A DNA stretch of 64,000 nt. It comes from Morinoia aosen (Eukaryota; Arthropoda; Malacostraca; Amphipoda; Talitridae). How positions within the stretch are numbered: the stretch's first letter is position 1; each line of letters begins with the position of its first letter. The position numbers and the translations under genes are program-made. Below, piece after piece: positions 59,101 through 64,000 of this stretch. The stretch spans positions 24,625,038-24,689,037 of the forward strand of contig CM059577.1 of the NCBI GenBank assembly GCA_030386875.1. The letters run 5' to 3'. Under the pieces are notes generated by a model that ran no database searches, had not been told where the DNA came from, and saw only the letters and a program-made list of their open reading frames with translations.

Positions 59101-62100
59101 TTGTGGGGTTCAAAACTTCCAACAAGGCAAAGAACCATAGATGAAATTGGTTGATTTCTAGAAAATCTCACTTTCAGGATAAAAAGGAAAACCAACGAAG
59201 CTAAGAAAATCATGATAAAAACAAACGTTTTGGATCATAAATGCAGGTTAAGAACCACTGGCGACTAGCAGCATGAGATGAAGTGGCAGCCTAGCCTCAC
59301 CTGCTGCAGGAGGTGGAGGGAGGCGGTGTGTGGCGGCGAGCAGTAGTGCACAGGAGGCGCGCCGCTGGCTACTCCCCCACCAGCGTTGGTGCTTGCTCCG
59401 GGGGGCTGCTGCATGTACACCTGAAAAACACATCAGTCAATCAAAAAAACATGGTCCTTAACCTAACAAAAATATTTTACTTCAACAAAAAGAAAGCCTG
59501 TGAAAGGCCTACTTAGTTACAATAACAGCGAATACATAGGAAAAATTAGTGCAAGCCTTCCTAGTCACAACACAGGGGTTTGTTTCCATGCGAGGATTAT
59601 TATAGATTATAAGTTAGTTTAAGCCTCCCTAACAGCTGCAAAAATAGAGCGTATCGAAGAGAGGAAGGAGGAAGGCACCAATTAGTATGGAGATAAGAAA
59701 ATGAGGAATCTATGCAGAAAGGGCATAGAAACAGTAAGATGGGAAAGAAGTTCATGAAATAAGATAAAAGTTGAAGAAGAAAGTCAGAGGTGCTGAAAAA
59801 CAGGACAGTAGTGAACCGAAAAAAGGTGGTCCTTAACATAACAAAAAACATTTTATTTCAACAAAAAGAAGGCCTACCTAACTCTCAGCTCGGGCCCTCA
59901 CATTTTTCCCCTGGGAGCGCTAATTCCCATAGATACAATAGTTGTATCCCCCTGAGGGGTTCCATGCGAGGAAGAAAGCAGCAACAATTAATATGGAATT
60001 AAGGTAACGGGAAATCTATGCACAAGGTGTACATTTACACATTACCACACTCTCCGCATTCATACAGCCAGATTAAAGGAAGTTTATACAACAAAATGAG
60101 GGTTGAAGAAAAAATAGGAGCTAAAAAACAGCAATGAATCGGAAATAATGGTCCGTAACAAAACAAAAACTTTCCATTTCAACATAAGAGGCTTATTTAA
60201 CCTTCAGCTCAGGATTTATCTCCCCTGGGAGCGCTAATTCCCCATACATACAATAGCTGTAACCCCCTCGCAGAGATTGCGCCCACCGTGTTCAGTTAAA
60301 TGAGTGGGACTTGACCTACTCAACCTACACCTGTAACACAGGAATGTAGTTAATGAAACTCAACCCATTCAATGAACGTATGCCTTTTGAAACCTTCAAT
60401 AAAAGGAGTCTAAACTATGGCTCAATTTTGGCTTTATGAATATAGCAAGGAAGAAAAGAGAATTCATGAAAAATATATGTCCTCTCTATCTATGTACGCT
60501 TTTTGAAGTATTCTATTGAAAGATTAGATTAGTCCTTAGTTGTAGCCTCCCTATCCGCAGCAACAAATACGATCCAAAGTGAGGCAGGAGGGAGGCACCA
60601 TTTAGTATGGAGTTGAGGAAATGCGGAACCTATGCAGAAAGAACATAGAAACAGATGAGAAAGAAGTTCATGAAACAAGGAAAAGTTGAAGAAAGTAGTA
60701 GGTGCTGAAAAACCAGGTCAGCAGTGAACCGAAAAAGACAAAACAAAAACCTATTCTATTTCAACAAAAAGAAAGCCTACCTAACCTTTAGCTCGGGTCC
60801 TCACTTAGTCCCCCTGGGAGCGCTAATTCCCATAGATACAATAGTTGTTTCCCCCTGAGAGGTTCTATTGAAAGAGATCGAGGTAGATACTAAATTATGT
60901 TTTATTTATTACATTTTATGCGGTTTATACCTATATTTACCAACGCTTGGATTTGAATAATTCATCTATCATGTCCAACCACAAAAATGGGGAAAACACT
61001 GGAAAGCTATTTAATTATCAGCAATAGAAAGTGAGAAGAGAAGATATCAAAATACTTACAAACAACAGTCATTTTATGGTAATCAATTTGGCGAGGCATT
61101 TTCCAATTAAATATGGAAGTCGTTTTAAAAGTTTAAAAGAAAAAGTACAGAACAATCAATAGGCAACAAACCATAATGAAGCATAGTAAAAACCTGCACA
61201 AATTAGGATACAATTGAAAGAACGAACTGGATCATTTTCCTTCAAGAAGAAAGGAAAAATCTACTTAGTCTCGATAATACAGCCTACAAAATCTAAATTA
61301 CGCCATTGATTCTTCATTGTGGTTCGCTTAGAGGACTCAAAATGAAGGCAGTAACTTCATACCAGAAAGAACATAATGAATATCGAACAGGTGCAAAGAA
61401 GGAAACAGTGGAAACATAACAGGGAAAGTCAAAAGAATTGTTTAAAGTGGCAACTTAGAATGTATGACCAACACTAACATGGAAGGGCATGGGGCTATGG
61501 ACGATATTGTGTGTTGCGACGGTAGGGACGAAGCTGCAGCGGAAGGTATAGGGAGGCCCCATGACGGGGCCGTACGGGGTGTTGCTGGCGCTGTAGTTGG
61601 CGGGGCGGTAGGCGCACGAATGCTGGGGCTGCTGGGGGGGCTTTGTGGTGAGTGCGTTGCTGGTGCTCACGATGCTGTTGTTATTCGTTACTGGGAACAC
61701 AGCGCCGCTCACCTGAACCCAAAATAACACAATGAGGCTTCTCATTCACGCTCCTTTAACCAGTTATTTCTGTTTGGCAAACATGTCAAAGGAGGGCAGG
61801 GTTAGTTGTTGCTGTTCCTGCAGGTTAAATGTTATATCGTACTAGCGTTACATTTGAAAAATTCAACATGATGTAATTATCCATTACAAGCATGAAACTC
61901 ACCTACTTCCTAAGAGATTCCCAAATAATATGAGAAATGACCCTAAACACAATACGCCAAAGTTACCATACCAAATTCTCCTGGCAAAAACCTCCCACCT
62001 GATGGAGAGGTTGACTGGTGGTGGCTATGGTGAGGTCCATATTAGGCAAAGGACCGGCGTTTTGGGTGGCATCCAGAGGGATCTCCATGGCCGACCCTGG

Positions 62101-63259
62101 AGCAAGGATGGTATTGCAGGGGAGGTGGCGAGACCGAGTCTCGTGGAGCTGGAACCAGCACCGTGCCACCTCGAACAGCACTTCGGGGTATACGCCTCCG
62201 CTTCCGCCACCTTTTGCTGCGCTCTCTATGGCGAGACAGGCGCGCTCGAGCATCACAGGGCTCTGTTCCTTACACTGGATTATGGCACGCTGAATTTCAT
62301 TGGGATTGAGGGCGTGAGCGTGGGGCAGACACGACAGCGCCAGCCGTGCAGCCTCACGTATTGTGTTCGAATCGCAGCCTCGGGAGGCTTTGTCGGCTAT
62401 GCTGGCCGCCTCCTGGGGTGTCAGGTGCCCTTCCCAAGTATTGATCAGGAACGAGAGGGCTGAAGCTCCGATCTCAATGGCCTGGGTCATGAGAAATATC
62501 ATCAGTGATACAGTAATAATTGGTAAGCATTGCAAGAAAACTACACGCGTAAAATATTCAACACGAAAATAGATTCAATTAAAAGGCTAACATGCACATC
62601 GTTCAATACAAACATATGTTACTTTATTGCTTCTCGCTGAGCATATGCGGGCATAAGCACATAGCATTGCAAACTGCAAGTAAAGAATGTATCAAAAATT
62701 GCAGTAAAGAATGCAACAAAAGCTGCAGCAAATAAGGCCACAAGAAATGTAGCAAATAAAGCCACAAGAATTGTAGCAAATAACGCAACGAAAACGACAA
62801 AGAACGCAATAAGAATTGGCAAAAAGAGCTACGAAATATCTGTGCACTCACTTGGTTAGATATCCAGGAGACATGAGAGGAGTAGGTTCTGGAGAGCCAG
62901 TTGTGGGAGACGCAGTTGTGGAGCCCCAAGGCATAGAGGCCGATCTGGAAAGCACACATCTGCAGGGCTCGGTGAGGCCCCCTGTGGTTCTGGCTGCTGC
63001 TGGGCTGCTTGAAGAGGGAACTGCTGCTGTTCCCCCCTGCTTTGCTCAGCACTGTCTTGGCCATCTCGAACATGAAGTAAGCGTTGGCTTCTGACGGCTG
63101 GTTTGGCAGTGTCGGGTACGCGCGCTTGCCCTTGTAGCGCACGCCCTTGCCGTAGGTGGTGTTGGGCGTAGGGCGCACGGCCGTCAGGGGGTCGGGAGTG
63201 GGGGGTAGCTGGGGACGGGCAATTTGGCAGCTCACCTGCGATGGGTCCAGGGCTTTGTT
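44064..63259 (-). CDS. ZSWIM8: ZSWIM8 (Dora/EBAX-1) E3 ligase substrate receptor, 3' part, 10 exons
   Basis: Exons 63259-62852, 62481-61999, 61712-61479, 59420-59301, 57273-57030, 50206-49953, 48144-47958, 45854-45656, 45123-44974 and 44130-44064 join to 2346 nt: 781 codons plus TGA, with all phases matching. The protein is collinear with the C-terminal half of animal ZSWIM8: KRAYPTLPNQPSEANAYFMF, SRTYSSHVSW, CLPHAHALNPNEIQRA, VYPEVLFEVARCWF, AYRVGMLAMETLSRR, PPYGEDIKWLLGVAKKLG, APDYDEFVNI and KELWQ. ZSWIM8 is the receptor of a Cullin-3 / Elongin B/C ligase that ubiquitylates Argonaute in target-directed microRNA degradation. Its SWIM domain and BC/Cul boxes would lie in exons beyond 64000. 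Two exons carry poly-Gln tracts. Exon numbers in this annotation count only the exons seen here. Confidence 0.93.
44974..45123 (-). CDS. ZSWIM8: ZSWIM8 exon 9 of window
   Basis: Acceptor ctgggcag, donor GCGCAG|GTGTGT. It reads FIQCCHMKLYYITAPDYDEF, VNIMCTARKAFQMTPGG and LVQFNELLQSLR, a close match to the family HLTPADYDDFVNAIRSARSA. Confidence 0.93.
45656..45854 (-). CDS. ZSWIM8: ZSWIM8 exon 8 of window
   Basis: Acceptor gtcgagcag, donor AAT|GTGAGA in phase 2. It reads TQYLHRFCLCCVNSVVSPF, ILFELAQEVSHYLTR, an 11-Gln run, then QILQPLVQKCQQ. The family has YVHQFCVGAAKGVLSPFVLQ. The Gln run is an insertion relative to vertebrates. Confidence 0.9.
45905..46893. repeat. 43-bp minisatellite
   Basis: About 23 units with starts such as cacagtgatgattccaacac spaced 43 bp apart (for example 46036 and 46079). 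Variants alternate ataaag/attaag and tgattcc/tgatttc. It lies in the ZSWIM8 intron between exons 7 and 8 of the window, ending 51 bp from the exon 8 acceptor. Confidence 0.95.
47045..47325 (-). repeat. retroposon family A, old copy
   Basis: A diverged match (taattagtatggact, gaatctatgcacgaggtg, aggcaccagcccccatag). It lies in the same intron as the 43-bp array. Confidence 0.55.
47958..48144 (-). CDS. ZSWIM8: ZSWIM8 exon 7 of window
   Basis: Acceptor cacgtgcag, donor G|GTCAGT in phase 1. It reads VVAEQQQQQRSVQYLMNAYR, VGMLAMETLSRRVQDDRPQ and PPYGEDIKWLLGVAKKLG, matching the family AYRVGMLALE and PPYTDDVKWLLGLAAKLG. Its 5' edge is tandemly repeated upstream (48131-48372). Confidence 0.92.
48131..48372 (-). 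repeat. tandem triplication of the ZSWIM8 exon 7 acceptor
   Basis: The segment with the acceptor, GTTGTGGCAGAG and the CAG run recurs at offsets of 109 and 215 bp upstream. The second copy keeps the AG (48252-48253). In the third the AG has changed to AA (48360-48361). The repeated unit also contains the near end of a family A copy (agtttgagccacgacatagg). Confidence 0.9.
48370..48712 (-). repeat. retroposon family A copy upstream of ZSWIM8 exon 7
   Basis: Runs from aagcttgagccacgac to gatacagtaactatattc and gagatgggatac. Its tail-side start has been copied into the exon 7 acceptor triplication. Confidence 0.7.
49729..49892. mobile_element. 164-bp hAT-like MITE
   Basis: Termini cagaggttccaac and the complement of cagaggttcccaac. 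The CAGNGGTTCCCAAC terminus is typical of hAT elements. The 8-bp flanks match poorly, so it is old. Confidence 0.65.
49953..50206 (-). CDS. ZSWIM8: ZSWIM8 exon 6 of window, poly-Gln
   Basis: Acceptor ctgtttgcag, donor CAG|GTGAGT. It enters in phase 1 and reads AAMQHPQHMQPQPPPPP. Then comes a long Gln tract broken by His-Pro, Leu and Thr, coded by a mix of CAG and CAA. The mixed codons argue for selection on the protein, or an old tract. The opposite strand shows a long poly-Leu frame that is only its shadow. Confidence 0.85.
50305..53440. repeat. 23-bp minisatellite, about 130 units, 3.1 kb
   Basis: Core unit aattaaaggtcctttgtcag plus ttg. Units with gtcagttg and units with gtcacttg occur in long alternating runs. 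Edges are degenerate (50305-50460 and 52960-53440), the centre nearly uniform. It lies in the ZSWIM8 intron between exons 5 and 6 of the window, about 100 bp upstream of the exon 6 acceptor. Confidence 0.97.
54951..55175. repeat. 225-bp palindrome
   Basis: Arms start aggtcttagaataaaata and end with its complement. The centre is near 55063 (gtgaattttcac). Few mismatches. Confidence 0.88.
55951..56194. mobile_element. 244-bp TTAA-type MITE
   Basis: Termini cccttcactgcat (55951-55963) and its complement (56182-56194). TTAA follows the right end; on the left TTAA is displaced by one A. The CCC terminus fits piggyBac-like elements. Confidence 0.65.
56430..56745. repeat. about 315-bp palindrome
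   Basis: Left arm motifs gtaaaagtggtgg, cctagaggagtctaagagg and tgatggagtcaaaattc return reverse-complemented on the right. The centre is near 56588. Confidence 0.85.
57030..57273 (-). CDS. ZSWIM8: ZSWIM8 exon 5 of window
   Basis: Acceptor tttgtgcag, donor G|GTTCGT in phase 1. A Pro/Gly-rich linker: PNGGSPSQNTMAGMPSNMGP, PLPPHQGGSLYPVPAGFPVG and LLARPFYHQSAPPPVSI. It is more GC-rich than the surrounding intron. The donor was chosen because it restores the frame into the next exon (Gly-Ala-Ala-Met). Confidence 0.8.
57274..58962. other. ZSWIM8 intron, no feature seen
   Basis: A+T-rich intron between exons 5 and 4 of the window. Short open frames (99 codons at most) without recognisable domains, and no repeat that I can identify. 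Confidence 0.5.
58963..59260. mobile_element. 298-bp hAT-like MITE
   Basis: 17-bp termini cagtggtttttaacctg (58963-58979) and caggttaagaaccactg (59244-59260), one mismatch. An imperfect 7-of-8 flank match (cactagca / gactagca) would be the expected 8-bp duplication, set off by two bases. Confidence 0.75.
59301..59420 (-). CDS. ZSWIM8: ZSWIM8 exon 4 of window
   Basis: Acceptor gtttttcag, donor CAG|GTGAGG, 40 codons, phase 0. It reads VYMQQPPGASTNAGGG and HYCSPPHTASLHLLQQ. It belongs to the variable Pro/Gly/Ser linker. The acceptor and the bases upstream (59421-59515) are derived from retroposon family A. Inclusion in the mRNA is supported by the open phase-0 frame and good splice sites, not by conservation. 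Confidence 0.72.
59421..59515 (-). repeat. retroposon family A fragment supplying the ZSWIM8 exon 4 acceptor
   Basis: The plus strand reads ctgaaaaaca, then aaaaaaacatggtcctta and ttcaacaaaaagaaagcc, collinear with the family segment ctgaaaaacaggacag, aaaaggtggtccttaa, ttcaacaaaaagaaggcc. Its gtttttcag is the exon 4 acceptor. Confidence 0.78.
59517..60275 (-). repeat. old retroposon family A copy split by a younger one
   Basis: Outer parts 59517-59596 and 59973-60275 form one diverged copy (gcaagccttcctagtcacaa; gggagcgctaattccccata). The break is the insertion at 59597-59959. Confidence 0.7.
59597..59959 (-). repeat. young retroposon family A copy, nested
   Basis: A perfect 13-bp duplication ttccatgcgagga flanks it (59584-59596 and 59960-59972). 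Its body is almost identical to the copy at 34812-35172, so both are recent. Confidence 0.9.
60524..60862 (-). repeat. retroposon family A copy with target-site duplication
   Basis: Perfect 13-bp duplication ttctattgaaaga (60511-60523 and 60863-60875). Full-length, moderately diverged. Confidence 0.88.
60876..61478. other. ZSWIM8 intron sequence, no feature seen
   Basis: A+T-rich, no repeat or open frame of note. Confidence 0.5.
61479..61712 (-). CDS. ZSWIM8: ZSWIM8 exon 3 of window
   Basis: Acceptor gggttcag, donor CAT|GTTAGT, 78 codons, phase 0. It is a low-conservation, Ser/Thr/Pro-rich linker: VSGAVFPVTNNNSIVSTSN and CAYRPANYSASNTPYGPVMG. The linker position matches the disordered region of ZSWIM8. 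The donor is the least certain edge. Confidence 0.78.
61999..62481 (-). CDS. ZSWIM8: ZSWIM8 exon 2 of window
   Basis: Acceptor atgacccag, donor CAG|GTGGGA, 161 codons, phase 0. It reads AIEIGASALSFLINTWEGHL, CDSNTIREAARLALSCLPHA, LNPNEIQRAIIQCKEQ and VYPEVLFEVARCWFQLHE. This is the most conserved block of the C-terminal half. Confidence 0.93.
62680..62830. repeat. short degenerate 24-bp tandem repeat
   Basis: About five to six diverged units around caaataaagccacaagaa, just downstream of the donor of exon 1 of the window. The frame stays open across it, which only extends the exon's open frame artificially. Confidence 0.65.
62852..63259 (-). CDS. ZSWIM8: ZSWIM8 exon 1 of window
   Basis: Acceptor tatcttcag, donor CAA|GTGAGT, 136 codons, phase 0. 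It reads NKALDPSQVSCQIARP, then GKRAYPTLPNQPSEANAYFM, KTVLSKAGGNSSSSLF, SQNHRGPHRALQMCAFQIGL and LSRTYSSHVSWISNQ. After the first 8 codons there is an in-frame GTGAGC (63235-63230), itself a possible donor. The 5' edge is duplicated at 63915-63938. Confidence 0.9.
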
Positions 63260-63333
63260 CTGAAGATAAAAAGGTGCGTTAATGTGAATATTTAGCCGAG
63301 GAAGAGTCATTCCGCGGCTTACTTGTGATGGAT

Positions 63334-63912
63334 TAGATTAGATTATTAGTTAAAGCCTCCCTATCCGTCACAAAGGTGATCCAAAGAGGAAGGAGAAAAG
63401 CACCATTTACTATGGAATTAAGGGAACGCGGAATTCACGCAGAAACTGCACAGAAACAGTAAGCTGAGAATTATTATTATTATTATTTTCGGGTTTTCCC
63501 GCCGCTTTCGATACTCTGACGAAATCACAGCGCAATTTGGTAGCATTGTTACATTTGGGTCTTATAATGGTCAGTTTCGGAGGGTGAGTGTCATCTCAGC
63601 CCCGTTTCAGTGCCGTGGTGTGTCAGCTTGGTCTGACGGAGGAGCGACGGTGTTTCTAATCGCGGGCATCCGCGCTGGCGTTGGTTGTAAGCTGAGAAAG
63701 AAGATTATGAAACAAGATCATAGTAGAAGAAGAAGAAAGTAGTAGGTGCTGAAAAACAGGACAGCAGTGAACTGAAAAAAGCCGGTCCCTAACATAACAA
63801 AAACATTTTATGTCAACAAAAAGAAGGTCCTACCTAACTCAGTCGAGCACTCATATTTTCCCCCTGGGAGTACCAAATCCCATAGATACAATAGTTGTAT
63901 CCCCCTGAGGGG
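63334..63912 (-). repeat. retroposon family A copy inserted at a duplicated ZSWIM8 microexon
   Basis: Perfect 13-bp duplication acttgtgatggat (63321-63333 and 63913-63925). The duplicated target contains a CAA|GT splice donor. A second retroposon sits inside (63471-63686). Confidence 0.88.
63471..63686 (-). repeat. different SINE-like retroposon (family B), nested
   Basis: A 216-bp insert in the family A copy, flanked by a perfect 12-bp duplication gtaagctgagaa (63459-63470 and 63687-63698). Sense on the minus strand, it ends in an AAT repeat tail. It is more GC-rich than family A and unrelated to it by eye. Confidence 0.85.
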
Positions 63913-63914
63913 AC

Positions 63915-63938
63915 TTGTGATGGATCCAGGGCTTTGTT
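63915..63938 (-). CDS. ZSWIM8: duplicate 24-nt microexon copy of ZSWIM8 exon 1 start
   Basis: Acceptor atttgcag, then 24 nt encoding NKALDPSQ, then CAA|GT. It differs from the start of the exon at 63259 by three synonymous changes only (GAT/GAC, TCA/TCG, CAA/CAG). The upstream intron is also duplicated. The bases after its donor are now retroposon sequence. Whether it is spliced into the mRNA cannot be told. Confidence 0.5.
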
Positions 63939-64000
63939 CTGCAAATAAAAAGATGGGTTAATATCAATAATATTTAGCTGAGGTAGAGTCATTTGGCCGC

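Noticed and set aside
11776-63259. UBE2Q and ZSWIM8 as a functional operon or E2-E3 pair
   Set aside because: Same strand and both in ubiquitin transfer, but they are about 12 kb apart with independent start and stop. I know of no evidence that this E2 serves the ZSWIM8 ligase.

Overview
The window is animal nuclear DNA, most likely from an arthropod (inference). It has spliced genes with GT-AG introns, low gene density, one RTE-type LINE remnant, TTAA-flanked and hAT-like MITEs, large minisatellites, and a SINE-like retroposon family with about 18 complete, partial or fossil copies. I see no bacterial, plasmid or viral genes.

Two conserved ubiquitin-pathway genes lie on the minus strand and were rebuilt exon by exon; every splice phase closes. 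(1) A complete UBE2Q-type E2 ubiquitin-conjugating enzyme gene: 8 coding exons, start codon at 32318, stop at 11776, 382 codons. The active-site Cys lies in exon 6. (2) The 3' half of a ZSWIM8 (Dora/EBAX-1) gene: 10 exons from 63259 to the stop at 44064, 781 codons visible; the 5' part lies beyond 64000. ZSWIM8 is the substrate receptor of the Cullin-3 ligase that destroys Argonaute during target-directed microRNA decay. A possible terminal exon of an unrecognised plus-strand gene sits at 655-731.

Layout: 1-731 end of the plus-strand gene; 732-11775 intergenic, with one hairpin, one retroposon copy and a 23-bp array; 11776-32318 UBE2Q with a LINE, retroposons and MITEs in its introns; 32319-43235 intergenic with retroposons and 20-bp and 25-bp arrays; 43236-64000 ZSWIM8 with large intronic minisatellites and inverted repeats.

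The most interesting observations are these. (a) The ZSWIM8 stop is TGA followed by C, and the same frame stays open for 275 more codons. That extension holds nine 27-bp units whose Gly-Leu-Gln codons differ only synonymously, so a long translated extension is plausible. (b) The UBE2Q exon 6 splice donor has been amplified into a 49-bp minisatellite of 23 tandem donor sites. (c) The retroposon family repeatedly sits on splice sites: it lies at the UBE2Q exon 3 acceptor, supplies the ZSWIM8 exon 4 acceptor, and splits a duplicated ZSWIM8 microexon donor. (d) A mosaic patch at 24047-24419 is stitched from three other places in the window plus a snap-back hairpin.
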